The notes under the pieces were generated by a model, which saw only the letters and a list, made by a program, of their open reading frames with translations, made no database searches and was not told the DNA's origin. Source: Hermetia illucens (Eukaryota > Arthropoda > Insecta > Diptera > Stratiomyidae). From it: a DNA stretch of 64,000 nucleotides. Location of the stretch: contig NC_051850.1 of NCBI RefSeq assembly GCF_905115235.1, positions 25,359,010-25,423,009 of the forward strand, given 5' to 3'. Made by a program: the position numbers and the translations under genes. Positions 37,885-49,813 of this stretch are shown here, piece after piece. Each line of letters begins with the position of its first letter. Positions within the stretch are counted from its first letter, which is position 1.

Positions 37885-39415
37885 AATCATCATGAGCACT
37901 ATGGTGGGAACACCACTGGCCCAGGTTTTCAGCTCGCTAACCAATCAGGTCATTTGGTTGAACACGCCCTTCTAATTTTCAAAACTGATATCTTACTCGG
38001 GATTAACCGCAAGACACTTCCAAATCAGTCCCCTTAATATAGGGAAAGCCTCTGACTCCGTATGTCAACGCGAACTCGTCTAAATTTTAGTTAGTTAAAG
38101 TTTAGCAACAGCTCTCCTCATCGTAGTCCTGCTGGGATCCCAACTAAGATCCATTCTTTCCACAATCCTATTCTCTCTCTGACTTCGAAAATGTTTTCTG
38201 CTACCAAAATCCCTGTCCCTCAACTTCAATTCAATTTCCATTCATACCGTTAAACCAGTCGTCTATGTAGACATCACCACCTCCAACTTATCCAACGTCC
38301 CTCACATAAACAAGCGCGCTCAAATAACTATATCTTATCCTTCGGTTCAATAAATCGATGACAATAAAAAAGTCAAAACTGTCTGGTGTCTCCCTTAAAC
38401 ATTTGCAGTCTTTGCAAAGAGACCATGGGGGGGGGGGGGGGGTTTGTTTTCTTCAAATCATAATTTATACTGATATCCTTAATTTACCGACTGATATGAA
38501 AGTTGATAATACATACTTGACTTACACAAATACTTCAACAACTCGACTATTATTATTTCTAATTTTCTGATTTTTGATTCTCTTTTCTTGGATTAATTCC
38601 TAGCGCCGCTATTTCGTTTGATATATTATAGCGGTCCTCTAAACTCAGCACAATTGTGGATCTAAAATTTATCTGTGATCGTTCTGTATTCTTGTTGAAA
38701 CTATCTAAAATTCAGGAATAAAACTACGAATTTCCAATCAGTTTTAAGAATGCACGAGTAATTTCTCAAAATTTTCAAATTATTTTGAAAAGAAAAAGCC
38801 AAAAAGTAAAAATATAATTCGATCCAAAATTTTCAATTTTATCATAGTAAGCCTGTAACTATGCAAAACCAGTTTTGACGAAAGTTACTTTTTGGCCTAA
38901 GTAGCTCTACAAGATTCTTTTACCGTCAAAAATATTCTGAATAAGATAAAATTTGTTAAGCTACTTTTTGGAGTACTTAATTTGGGACAAAACAGCTTCC
39001 TCGACGCTGATGATTATATTGACTTCCGTATGTCCTATATAACGAAAGCATATATACTACATATATTTATTTAAGTATGTCGAGATATACGTCATATAAT
39101 AATCCAAACCATTTTGAATGCCGAATATTAACTAACGTTAAATCTGAAGCGTGTCTTTAAGTGTACTCGTAAATTGATAGAAGCTCCTCGTTTTCTCTGA
39201 AAATTGAAGAAAGGAAGTTTCTAAAATAGTCATTCTACAGCTCAATAAAAGATATTTAGCCATGAAAGGATAGTGAGTTCTATCGAATATTCTAGTAAAC
39301 CTTTGAATGAATATTATTTCTCGTCATTTCAAAAAAACAGGGTAAGCGAACTGTGGTAAAAAGACCAAGTACGTCAGCGGTGAATCTAAATTGTAGACTT
39401 GAATGGTGGCTATTT
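37885..39415. other. Intergenic with a poly-G run
   Basis: Possible very old LINE coding traces near 37920-38350, too weak to name. A pure G run of 15 bases lies at about 38427-38441. The rest is AT-rich. Confidence 0.4.
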
Positions 39416-39419
39416 GTCG

Positions 39420-39626
39420 CGAAAACAGTAAATCAAACGAAATTTTGAAAATCTAAATGTTATTCGTATGCAAATCAAGTATTCCAATGTTTTAGTTAAT
39501 ACATAAACGCTTTTTTGGAAAGTACTTAATCAGGAAATTTAAACAGAATATTGAAGATGCAAAAATTGTTATCATAATAAGATATTAGCTCAAAAATTAA
39601 TTTTGGCAAACCCGAGACCTGTGCTA
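39420..39626 (+). promoter_or_regulatory. Conserved upstream region shared with genes 3 and 4
   Basis: AATCAAACGAAATTT, then ATGTTATTCGTATGCAAATC and AAGTATT, then a run similar down to the box at 39627. The same order of blocks lies upstream of gene 3 (from about 49485) and gene 4 (from about 55625). This marks a common duplicated 5' region. Confidence 0.65.
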
Positions 39627-39651
39627 GCCTTGACGATACCGGTCTCAATTA
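39627..39651 (+). promoter_or_regulatory. 25-bp conserved upstream box, gene 2
   Basis: The box contains GATACCGGTCTCAATTA and is identical at 49656-49680 and 55793-55817. It begins 84-85 bases before the TATA box in all three genes. The ACCGGT core is reminiscent of Grainyhead-type sites, but that is only a guess. Confidence 0.7.
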
Positions 39652-39711
39652 AACTGCATTCATGGAAGATGGACACTCATCAGTGCTCGTTTTACTATGT
39701 AGAAGCAGCCA

Positions 39712-39747
39712 TATAAATACTGTTATTGCAACTAGCGATCATCAGTC
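39712..39747 (+). promoter_or_regulatory. Core promoter of cuticle gene 2
   Basis: TATAAATA at 39712-39719 and TCAGTC at 39742-39747; the presumed +1 A is 32 bases from the TATA start. Confidence 0.8.
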
Positions 39748-39786
39748 AGGATCTATTCGTCCAGAAGACAACAATCTCCATACAAG

Positions 39787-40250
39787 ATGGTACGGAGAAT
39801 TCCAAAGAATCTATAATAAGATAAAAATATAAATACAATCTGCTAATGAACGCCTTTATTTCTATCTTACAGAAATTCGTAGTTTTGGCCGTCGCTTTGA
39901 TTGGAACCGCCTCAGCCAGTCTTGTTGCTCCATTGGGCCATGGATACTCCGGATTGGGATGGGGACATTCAGCTGTCGGCGGACCAGTTGTTGCTTCAGT
40001 AGCTCCTGCCATCAGCACCTATTCAGCTCATGCTGTATCTGCTCCAGTTGTTGCTTCAGTAGCTCCAGTCATCTCCTCATACCATGCTGCTCCAGCTCTT
40101 GTTTCTGCCCCAGCTCTCACTGCCCATGCTGTAGCTACTCCAATCATCTCTGCCCACAGTGGTCTTGCTAGTCCAGTCATTGGCCATGGTTGGGGACATG
40201 ATGTCATCGCTCTTGACCTCTGGAAGAAGAAGAAGGCTGCCGCTCACTAA
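39787..40250 (+). CDS. Cuticle gene 2: repeat-bearing Ala/Val/His-rich cuticle-type protein
   Basis: The ATG (39787-39789) forms the whole first coding exon. An 83-bp GT-AG intron follows (39790-39872), then 39873-40250. The product has 126 residues: a signal peptide (MKFVVLAVALIGTASA), then SLVAPLGHGYSGLGWGHS. A 20-residue module occurs twice (from residue 39, PVVASVAPAISTYSAHAVSA, and a shorter second copy ending SSYHAAPAL). Next comes a segment of PALTAHAV and PIISAHSG type, and the tail GHGWGHDVIALDLW-KKKKAAAH. No R&R chitin-binding domain or cysteine is present. Ala/Val/Pro/His low-complexity secreted proteins like this are known structural cuticle proteins; the exact family name is uncertain. 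It has one module fewer than genes 3 and 4 and a longer intron. It is flanked by LINE fossils and should be intact. Confidence 0.88.
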
Positions 40251-40284
40251 GGACTTGTAACGAACATCTGGGTTTGGAAGGACA

Positions 40285-40290
40285 AATAAA
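40285..40290 (+). terminator. Polyadenylation signal of cuticle gene 2
   Basis: AATAAA 34 bases after the stop, inside a 3' UTR block (CTGGGTTTGGAAG...GACATAA) shared with genes 3 and 4. Confidence 0.8.
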
Positions 40291-40294
40291 TTAG

Positions 40295-41210
40295 ATTTAT
40301 GACATAATGAACTTGTCTTTTCATGAAAATTGTCACTTGCTCCTTCTTACACTTTTCAGTCTCAAAAAAGTTCTCTATAAAATGCCTTTGAAGCTACCGG
40401 AATTCCACACTATGAAGTCTAACAAGTAATGATTTAATCTAATGACAGATTGCTAGTCCTATCTCCGGTAGAAAATGCGTTCCCAGATAACACCTCTTAG
40501 AAAGAAATGTAATTTTGATAGGCTCCAAACTAAGTCCCTACTTCTTCCGTCCAAAGAGGGTGAAAGTAAGGAAGGGGAGATTTTATTCTCTGCTTAATCA
40601 GGTGGAAATCAAGTGTGAGTAAAACGAAAGGGCAAATCATGTCGACCTCTCCTCCGTAATATGAACTGTAAGCGCAAACAGACTAAGTAGGATAGAATGA
40701 AGAAAAGAAAATTTACAGAGAACCCATAGATGAACGTTAAGAGTACTGCAGGACAGACCTCAGACTTCAGTATTGAGGTATCCTTTATGGAATATAATGC
40801 ATTGTACCTTGTTCGAGTTAAGCGTTTTGAAAGAGGCAGCGGCTATCGGTTTTACTGACGATCTGATGGTAAGAAATGTCATCAAACATGCCATCGATAT
40901 GATTATACTGGATCCGGCAGGGAAAAAGTTGGAGACGGTCTCCATCATGTCCATCAGGAAAGGGGTGGGGTGGGATAACCTGTAGCAAGGAACCGAAGTG
41001 CATTCACGAGCTACCCATGGCCCGATTTACATACCGCACACAAATTAGTCCATATCTCCGCAATGCTAATAACCAAATGACTGCACCCAAAGGGGGAGGA
41101 CTTGCGAAATCAACCAATTGACTTAACCTGGCCTAATGAAAAGACTGCAGCTAAAGTTATTAAGCCAGACAAGCGTAACAACTCGCGAGAAAATTTGAGG
41201 GCACCCCACC
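40295..41210. other. Intergenic with a possible R1-like RT scrap
   Basis: A plus-strand frame at about 40773-40985 contains AAAIGFTDDLMVRNVIKHAI, resembling the RT catalytic box (F/Y-A-D-D) of R1-clade elements. It is too short to be sure. No host gene seen. Confidence 0.35.
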
Positions 41211-41211
41211 T

Positions 41212-43640
41212 GCCTCGCCGAATAATGAAACTAGTTCTGTGTTTACCGCCTGTTTTTTATCAAAATGTAAGGATTTTAACAACCATTGAATGCCTTCATT
41301 CTATCCACGCTGGCTCAACAGCATCACGGATATCTCTGAAACCTGGCTTGATGAAAATGTACCGACGGGTATTTCATTTTCAACAAGGACCGCACTGCGT
41401 GGAGTAAGTTCACTGTTGATGGAGTTCTAATTGCAGTTAAAGATAAACTTCGCACCGAACTCATCCTTTCCTCCTCTGGCGCACCACATGATTGTGTTGT
41501 TCTAGTATCTCCCCGCTTAACCCGCACCCGTTTATTGTAGCAGGTATCTGCGCCCCCTATGCTAGCCATTCTAATCTGTACGAACAAAAATGTTTGATAC
41601 CTTGCGAAACCTCTTACTGCCAAATCTCATTCCCTCTCTTGCTCAAATGACCAAGTCGTTCAAGTCTTTCTATCGCTTCCAACAACCTCTTCCACTTTTC
41701 CCCCATGAGCACATGTTCCGCTTTGAATTTCAACATCTCTAAAGCTCCATGGGCCGCACTCTTTCTTTCCAATCACCCCGAACGCCACCTCTCTCTATTT
41801 CCTCGCCCATTCCCCTAAATCAAAATTGACGCTCACCGCTTGAATTTGATGCTCCCTTGCTCAGATGCCGAAATTGCGCGCAATTCTATTAAATTCAATT
41901 TCCAGAAAACTAACTTTGACGGTCTAAACGCAGCCCTTGTCCCAATCAACTGGTATCACTTCACGTGTGACTAAGCTCTTGGGAACTTTTGTAATATCCC
42001 GTCCAACCTACTTTCCTGTTATGTCCCTTCTTCCCCTACTTGTCTTCGTTCCTACCCAACTTGTTTCACCACGGAGATGCTAACTAAGATCCGCCTGTAA
42101 CGTGCTTTACGAAAGAAGTTTCGGGCTTCAAAGAATGACACCGACCTTGCTTATTTCAAGGCTATATGTTCCACTGCAAATTCGATGATTAAAATAACGC
42201 ATAAGAGATACCTGTTGAGCGTCGAGGCCGCCCTTGCCCGCAGTAATTTGAATCCGTTTTGATCCCACACTTGCCATTTCCGTAATCCCACCCAATCCTG
42301 CGACCTTCTTTGTTCTTACTTCTCTTTCCTCTCCTCACGCCTTCCTTAGTTCAGTTTTTCATTCCTTCCTATTCTTTGTTAACTGTAAAGAATACATTTC
42401 CCTCCCTGCGTGTATTACCTTCAACAAAAATTTAGAAGTGTTCTACTTTGCTGTTCTACTTTAGAAAGAGGCCCTTAACATCACTATTCTCAAGCGCGGT
42501 CATCCTTCATTAGCTGCGAACTACCATTCCATCTCTTCTTCTCTTCTTTCGTCTTCGTCCAAAATCCTCGAGAGGTACGTCTTCGACTAGCCGACCGCGC
42601 ATTTCAGTCTTCTTTTTCTGAAGGAAGATCATGATTCCGTGAAATACCGATCTACTGCTACAAACTTTTTGGTCTTCACCAACTTCGTTGCTAAATGTCT
42701 TAATTCGCGACAAGAGGTACATGTTATTTATACCGATTTTGCCAAAGCCTTTGATACCGTTGATCACAATGTTCTCCTCTCCAAACATTTTCTACACAAT
42801 TCCCCCCCCCCCCCCCCCCCCCCCTCTTAACCATCTCCTTGCTTTCCTCCTACCTATCATACCGTTCCCGCAGAATTTTTCCTCATGCATATTCAACTCG
42901 TTCCTCTCTCCCTCCTCTGGTATTCCCCAAGGTTCCATTCTTGGTCCCCGACTGTTCCTGTTTTTTATCAATGACTTTCCCTCTATCTTTACCCGTCCAT
43001 GTTTAATGTACGCTGACTGCCTTAAATTATTTGCCTCTGTTTTTTATCCGCTGGACTGTACTCTCTTGCAGTTCAACCTTGCCTGTTTGGTCCGTTGGTG
43101 TTCGGTTAATAAGCTGGTTCAGAATGTCAGCAAATGCCACTGGATGTGCTATTTACTTAAACCTTCCCCAACACCTTTTCCCTACTCTCTTGGCGGAGAA
43201 CCCCTTTCACTAGTGACATCCGTCCAAGCTCCAATCACGCTTCCAAAACGTCAAAACGTTATCCTACATTAGCACTATGACTTTACGTCAATCCAGCCTT
43301 CGTTAACACTTTTGAAGTCCCTTGTCAGAAAAATCCTTGAATATTGCTATGTAGTCTGGCTCCCTTCCGTTGTCGTGATTGTCGCGCTCTTGAAACTGTA
43401 CAACGTAAATTCATCCGGTCCCCTTCCCTCCCTCTCTCAAAAAGAACCTTCCCTGAGTGGACTATCCGTCACGGCTCCACACCATCAGTCTCCCCTCTAT
43501 GCAGCAAAACCGCATCTTCCTTGATATGTGCACCCTTTTCAAACTCTGTAATTGCCTGATGAACTGCTCTGCCAACTCAGATTTTATTACCCATTTTTTG
43601 TCCCATCGCCTCTAGGTCAAAAGCTCAGGATCGAATAAGT
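41212..43640 (+). mobile_element. Jockey/CR1-group LINE, degraded
   Basis: An endonuclease start lies at about 41300-41480 (ETWLDENVPTG...FTVDGVLIAVKDKLRTEL in shifted frames). The RT is at 42640-43270: RSTATNFLVFTNFVAKCLNS, VIYTDFAKAFDTVDHNVLLS, GIPQGSILGPRLFLFFINDF and a decayed YADC catalytic box, then LVRWCSVNKLVQNVSKCH. The C-terminal part is at 43300-43560 (SLVRKILEYCYVVWLP, then ALETVQRKFIRS). There is no RNase H. A pure C run of about 22-23 bases (42803-42825) replaces part of the RT. Many stops and shifts are present. Jockey versus CR1 cannot be settled by eye. Confidence 0.8.
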
Positions 43641-43644
43641 CATT

Positions 43645-43945
43645 AGACCTACTGTTTACTGAGGCGAAGAAGCTAAATGACCTTGATGTGGATCTTCTAG
43701 GGCGGGACACAGAGAAGTGCCATGCCAGAAGCGGAGGATGATAATTCGAAATTGAAAAGGAGTTTCAAGTATTAAAGAAGCCTGTCCTCAAAAGCCCCAA
43801 TAAACCTCTGCACTAATTGAATAGGCAATTTCCAAGCATTGGAGTAGTAATGACTTATTATAACAGATTCGTGGTCTGCAAGGAGGAAGTATGAATTTAA
43901 ATTAGAATTCCTCTTGCGAAAAATTAAGGCTTTACATAATTTTTA
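43645..43945. other. Intergenic, no gene seen
   Basis: No coding signal that I can name between the Jockey/CR1-like element and the LOA-like element. Confidence 0.45.
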
Positions 43946-43949
43946 AACA

Positions 43950-46900
43950 CAACTTAAAATTGATATGTGTTCCAGAGTTCCTTCGTCAAATCTCATTGGA
44001 AGCTGGGTGGACAACTCGGGAAGTAGCTCTAGCATCGTCTCTTTGGCTCCTAGCCTAACGCGCATCTGGGAAAGCAGTAGTGAGTACCTTCTAGAATGTA
44101 TCCTTAGGAAGAGGCTAGAAATACATAATAGAAGGAACACACCAGCTTTTAGGATCAGCAACAAGACAGTGGTACAAACTGTAGCAAATAGTCTGCTGAA
44201 CAGTTGGTGTTAAATTGTATGGGGCTATACGAACCCTCAATTTCTGATCACAGGCTAAATCCTACCTGATCCCTCTTGGTGACAAGTCCCACGATGGATC
44301 GACCAAGAAAATGCATCCAACGCCGTTAGAAACAAGATGATCGGATCGAGTAAAAAGACTCGGAAAAATGCTAGCGCGTCCATCTCAGTCGGCGCGAGAG
44401 GATGGGCCTCGGTCCTGTCGAGAAATTGGCAAGGGTTCCTGACACATGGATAGTGTCAGGACCGAAGTAAACAAAACAAGCTAAATGTTCGCACCCTTAC
44501 TGAAAAGATCGAGGAACTAGCAACAGTTCTTCGGAAAAGGCGCATTCGCTTTACAACGAACCGAGTGGTCCGATGCCAAAAGCTGCGCTAGAAACGGCTA
44601 TCAATTTCTCTATCTTGGTAGATTGCATACTAAATACGGTGTTGACATTGCCATCTCAGAGGTTTCCTTGACGATATTAAAGAAGCCGAAGATCGACCAC
44701 ATCAAGTTGGCCTGTCTGTAGTGCGTACATATCGATCGACGAGCCTCCATGAATAGAGGACGAGAATAGTTCTAGCAGATTTCAACGGAAGAATTTGTTT
44801 ATCCCCCACTTCTACAGGCATTGTCGAGATTTGAAGAAATTCCACCTGTCGGGGAAACTATGAAACGAATGAAATCGGGAAAGGCAGAAAGACCTGACGT
44901 TCGTGTGGAAAGCGATGAGCCCAGTGAATTCTTCAATTGGGTTATTTAAGAAGGTAGAACACCATCTGACTTGTAAGAAAGTGCCTCAGTTAGAATATGG
45001 AAAAAGAAAAGTAGTCCTTAAAAAGGGTTCAATTTTCTTCCAACCCGGTTGCTGTCGCATATTTTGCAGACTTTTGACCGCATTCTTGCCAACTGTATTA
45101 AGGAAATCGTTCAAATAACCGTCAATCAAGCGGGGTTTGTCGGCAACTGCCGAACTACTGACGCAATATACGCTGCACGGTGACTCGTGAGAAGCACCAT
45201 TTTCTATACATTGCACTTCTGGGTCTGGAGAAAGCGTTTGCCACACAAACTCGCCTGGTATGCTCTACGACAACATTTACTGCCAGAAGAACTCGAACGC
45301 TTGGTTGAATTATCATACCACAATCTGAAAAATAAAGTTTGAAGTTGACATCCAACATTCAGCGCCCTATACACTGCTCTGCGCATATCATATTTTCCTG
45401 GAGTTCCATAGCAATAATTACCTCGAACAACTTATTCAAAAATGGAATGATCACCTCATGCAACACGGCCTCACATTGAATCTAAATAAAACTGAATTTT
45501 TGGCGACCGATCCCTATGAAACATACTATTACTGTAATTGGGAGTGACCTGCCTAGAACTAAGCGATTTAAATATCATTGGTCTAGCCAATGGTGAACTG
45601 CATTATGAATTACCGCAACCTGAATGAAGTGGCACTCCACAGCTGGCGTTCTTTGTGATCGACGTATCAATGTCAATGTGATGTATCAATCAATGTATCA
45701 ATGTTTCAAATTTAAAACTTATCGCAACTTTGTCCGCCCTGTCGCTCTCTATGGTTCTAAGTATTGGCCGACTATAAAAGACAATGAACGGTGTCTTACG
45801 GTCATGGAGTCGAAGACTTTGGTTTGGAATAGTGGTGTAACACGCCTTAATCGCATCCGAAATGAGGATATCCGCGATCGAAGTGGGGTTATACCGATCG
45901 TGGCAAAATTGTGAGAGAGGCGTCTTCGATCGTATGGTTACGCAATTCGCGCAAACGAAAATTCACTCGCCAAGATTGGTGTGAACATCGAAGTCGATGG
46001 TAAGCGATCAAAAGACCGAGCGAAACAACGGTGGCCTAGATGAGTATTTGAAAGCCTCTTGATTCCACCACCAATCACGACGAACTAATCCCGCTTGTGA
46101 ACGGAACAAAGGCTGGACAAAAAGAAGGCTCAATATTGAAGACAACTTTGAAGTATAAGGAATAGTAAGCAATCTTAGGAGAAATGATTGGGCTTATCTA
46201 CAGGTGAGCGGTGATATCACGAGCGGACTGCAATTGGAAACAGTGGTGGACCACCTCAACAGGATCGTCATTGACTCATATGATTGTCCAGTTATCACAG
46301 TCATACTAATAGTCTCTTAGCGGAACCGGAAAGTATCCAGAATAAGAACAGAAGTCCGAAAGCACGTTAAGCGAGTGAAACAAACTGGAGACTAGCCGTG
46401 GTACAATGACCTACTGACGGCATATAGCAAGGCGATCACGAACGAAACAGCTTTAGAGAATTCTGCAAAGGAATTGGAATCCACAGTTGCATTCAGGCTA
46501 TTGCAAAACTACAAGGAAAAGCATAGTAATGCCTTCTGTCTACCTGAGGAAAGAAAGTGGTGTATTTACAAAAATAAAGGGGACAGGGTACATTTTCTTC
46601 TCACAACTCTTTTCCTGTGGTCTTATCCCACTTTGGAAGACAACTGCCTGACATCTCATTAATAGGCAAAAGAAAAATTGGAAACTAGCAAAAGAAGTAT
46701 GCTCGGAAGTTGAAATAACTACCGAAATCATCCGGCATTTTCCTGGCATTACTTTAAAGGAGTCTAGATATCACCTAAGGATTGATAAGGGGTAGTATAT
46801 TACCAAGGGCATGGGTGGCGGCAAAAAAGATGTTTTCTTCACAAGCGAGCAAAGACTATCCTTTTCACCTTCCTTTCCTTTAATTTTTTCAGACCGAGAG

Positions 46901-47930
46901 CTAACGAATAGCGGAATATAGAACTAGGAATACGCTGACGACATGAATATGAGGATATCCTGTGTGATAGAAGGATACCATGTGTAACAGAATCAAAATG
47001 GCGCTAACAATTACTAGGGTCCAGTGCAGGAGGGTATTTAGCAGTAAGTAAAGCTCGATCATTTGCCAGCCGTTAGACTATATAGCAGAATTCATATAAT
47101 TGGGAATTTAAATAGACCAACATGGGGGCATGGGAGCATAACATCGTCGAAGTAACAGGACAAACTTGGGAGATCCTGGCAGTGTTCTGAAGCTTAAATC
47201 AGCAACTGCTTAGCTGGTAGGTCGTCGGATCTTTTAAAGCAGAGGCAGCGGGCGCCAAGGTCATTGATCTGAAGAAAATGTACTTTCATCTATTGAGTAA
47301 GCACAATAGTATATTCCAGGTGGAAATTTATGCGTTAGATAGATGTGACTCCCTCAATCGACAAAGGAACTAGAGTGGGCAATGCATTGATATTCCAAGC
47401 CAAATGTATATCATGGCACTCAGGTCAAGTTAGGTGAGCTCTAAATTGGTATGGAGAGCCTTAATAGACTCAATGCGCTCAGCTCGCACAAAATGGTCTG
47501 GATATCCTAGATTCGAGGCGCCAGAACCAAGATAGAGAGGAACCGCTAAAGGAACTATAGTGGGCAAACCTATCAAGAATGGAGCAGAACACGGTGCTCA
47601 TGGGGGAATACAAGCGCAAGTGACTGCAGAACTTTTTAAACCTCACCAAAAAGAGGCTCAAGATCATAGAAAAAATATTAATTAGTCATTACAGGCTAAA
47701 TTGTGACCTGTAGAAACTGGTGATATCTGTTTGGCACTGACAATTCATTCTGCGAAAGAAGTAACAAAAGCTCCATACATGTTCTGGAGCAGTGTCCCTA
47801 ATGAAAAATGGGTCTTATTCTTAAAATGTTCACAGTCGTTGTGGCCTGCATTAAGGAGTACAATAGGACTAACCTTAGCAAAATTAAAAAAATTCGAGAT
47901 ACGGTCACTATTGGTGTTATACAACCTCGA
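43950..47930 (+). mobile_element. LOA-like LINE (copy B), split by a nested RTE
   Basis: The left part (43950-44256) encodes the end of an AP endonuclease (LEIHNRRNTPAFRISNKTVV, ending near a decayed ISDHR). The right part resumes at 46126: NLRRNDWAYLQVSGD at about 46170, then VVDHLNRIVIDSY, then the RT-side linker (46474-46660). It continues through scraps of RT (near 46930), the RNase H start (about 47210-47350) and a C-terminal tail (TLAKLKKFEIRSLLVLYNL, 47870). Order and wording match copies A and C. A 1.87-kb RTE element sits between the parts. It is heavily decayed. Confidence 0.75.
44257..46125 (+). mobile_element. RTE-clade LINE (copy 3) nested in the LOA-like element
   Basis: The 5' end (AATCCTACCTG at 44258) matches the 5' end of RTE copy 1 at about 5130 (minus). 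Endonuclease pieces follow (LNVRTLTEKIEELATVLRKR at 44482, then ADFNGR). RT remnants include the region of NIQ...ISWSSIAIIT and LEQLIQKWNDHLMQHGLTLN-type words (45420-45500). The C-terminal part is at 45624-46090 (KWHSTAGVLCDRRIN, VTRLNRIRNEDIRDRSGVIP, IVAKL). It ends GGCTGGACAAAAAGA. AGGCT flanks it on both sides (44252-44256 and 46126-46130), as expected for a short target duplication. It is broken by many stops and frameshifts. Confidence 0.8.
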
Positions 47931-47934
47931 TCTT

Positions 47935-48965
47935 CATTGCAGTATTATTAAACTCCGCCAAACAGAATACTGGTCAACGGAGTTCTACGGTAAATATCTT
48001 ACATTCTTTAAGATTTTGAAGATTACTTTGTCTGTTTTTACACTGCACTTATACGCCAGAGCTCAGAGAAACCACATTACAGGATTCCCAATCAGATCGG
48101 AGTGGAAGAGTGGCGATAAGCTGGAAGGGTGTGACACAGTACATTTCACCGACAGAGAAAAAATTGAGTGTGGAGTTAGAGAAAGAGTTTTCAGTGATAT
48201 GTGCAACATATTTGAATCGTACAGTCTCCGAGGCGAATATTATGACGGTATGGTGGTGCGGCTTCTAAGCAAATATAGCTATTTTAACTGACAATCAAAA
48301 TGCAACAAACCCTTGAATCATAATGGCATCCTCCAAGCAAGCGGTCCGATCAACTACCCATATTGTCTTCCGAGGGGAGGAGGTTACGTTTGCTTGGGGT
48401 TTAGAAAAACAGAATCTGCTCGTATTATTTGCAAAATGCTGACTTAAATGGTACACGCTCCCTACTTGTACTGAATCGAGTAAGATTTCGCCCTGAGATG
48501 AAAAAACCAGGAAACGGAAGTTTATGAACTAGACATAGAATCATGGCCATCCGTATGGGTCATTGGAACTCAGCATACCGTACACGCCGCCGACAAAATT
48601 ACTGCGAGGAAGGTGAGATCCACCTGCACTTTCTTTACACTTGCACACTCGTAGCTATTGTAGATTCAAAGAAATCCTTCCCTGTAAGCTGAGAGTCTTA
48701 TTACTCTTCGACAACTCCACAGCTGGTACTAATACTCAGAATCGGTAGATTTTAGTCCTTCCCAATAAAACGGTCCTAGCCCTTGGAGTAGTAGCTTTAA
48801 AACGAGGTTGGAATAGGCCCTCGAGACAAGGAATATGAAGACTATCAATCCGAAACTAACTGATGAAGGACTGATGTGACTGCCGTTCCGGATGGGAGGC
48901 TATACTGACTCTTACTGATACCAAACAGGTCTCACTTCTTACTTGATAAAAGAACGGAAATATGC
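47935..48965 (+). mobile_element. LINE fragment with RNase H and C-terminal zinc finger (other family)
   Basis: A frame at 48070-48290 reads FTDREKIECGVRERVFSDMC and NIFESYSLRGEY, a decayed RNase H start (the FTDG.K...G.GV.S pattern). At 48570-48680 AYRTRRRQNYCEEGEIHLHF and LYTCTL form a C-terminal Cys/His tail. The family differs from the LOA-like copies. The open frame at 47731-48291 spans the junction between two LINEs and is not a gene. Confidence 0.55.
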
Positions 48966-49099
48966 AAGGTTAGACACAATGTTCTAGGAAGGGGCCGGCA
49001 AATATGCAAAACCAAACCAGGAAATCTTTCAATTCCAATACAAAAGGACTGGGGAGGAGTCAAAGCTGACAACTATAATATGCGTGGGCAGGAGGATCG

Positions 49100-49655
49100 T
49101 CAAAATGCTGAAGTGACCTAGAAAAATTTTGTCACAACTTAATATGCACACACCCCTTAACGCATTAAGGTGACCTCATCCTAAAAACAAAGCCATTTAC
49201 GAAAGTTTTCGGAGGAAAAATTTACTCTCAAAATAACTGACGTAAAAGACAAGTAGCCACGAGCAAATATTGATCACGTTTCGGTCAAGGTTATCTTCTC
49301 AGTCATCCCATTATTTTGGCATTTATAACAGTGAAAAATATAAGGAGTAAAAAAGATGAAAGATTCTTTCAACGTCAACGACGAAAATTACTTAAATTTT
49401 CCAAGCAGAAGTAATGGCCCAAAAATATGGTTTGGTGAACTCTCGAATACTAGTCATTGATGCTCCGCAAAGTCACGCAAAATTTAGAAAACTTAAAATG
49501 TTATTCAAATGCAAATCAAGTATTTCATGTTTTATTCAATAAGATCTAAAACTTTTTTTTAATGGAGTACTGATTAGGAAATCCACATAGAATATCGAAT
49601 GTGCTCGAAACAGTACCATAATGAGATATGAACTAAAAAGTTGGGACTTGTAGCA
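49100..49655 (+). repeat. Duplicated upstream unit of cuticle gene 3
   Basis: This region is colinear with 55215-55792 upstream of gene 4. Shared blocks include CGTTTCGGTCAAGGTTATCT (49277 and 55407), GAAAGATTCTTTCA (49357 and 55486) and ATGCAAATCAAGTATTTCAT. The blocks are separated by diverged sequence. Confidence 0.7.
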
Positions 49656-49680
49656 GCCTTGACGATACCGGTCTCAATTA
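49656..49680 (+). promoter_or_regulatory. 25-bp conserved upstream box, gene 3
   Basis: Identical to 39627-39651 and 55793-55817; starts 84 bases before the TATA box. Confidence 0.7.
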
Positions 49681-49739
49681 GATTGCATTCAGGGAAGAAA
49701 TGCACTCATTCATCACCATTTTGTCTGCGGAAGCAGTAA

Positions 49740-49775
49740 TATAAATACAGTTATTTCGATCAGTGATCATCAGTC
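49740..49775 (+). promoter_or_regulatory. Core promoter of cuticle gene 3
   Basis: TATAAATA at 49740-49747 and TCAGTC at 49770-49775, with a 32-base TATA to +1 spacing, identical to genes 2 and 4. Confidence 0.8.
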
Positions 49776-49813
49776 AGGATCTATTCGTCCAGCAGACAAC
49801 AATCTCTAGCAAA

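Noticed and set aside
39959-40171. Ser/Cys-rich frame overlapping cuticle gene 2
   Set aside because: It is the +1 shadow of the repetitive Ala/Val codons of the real gene.
47731-48291. 186-codon open frame
   Set aside because: Its first part continues the LOA-like tail and its second part is a decayed RNase H of another LINE. It is a chance fusion across a junction.
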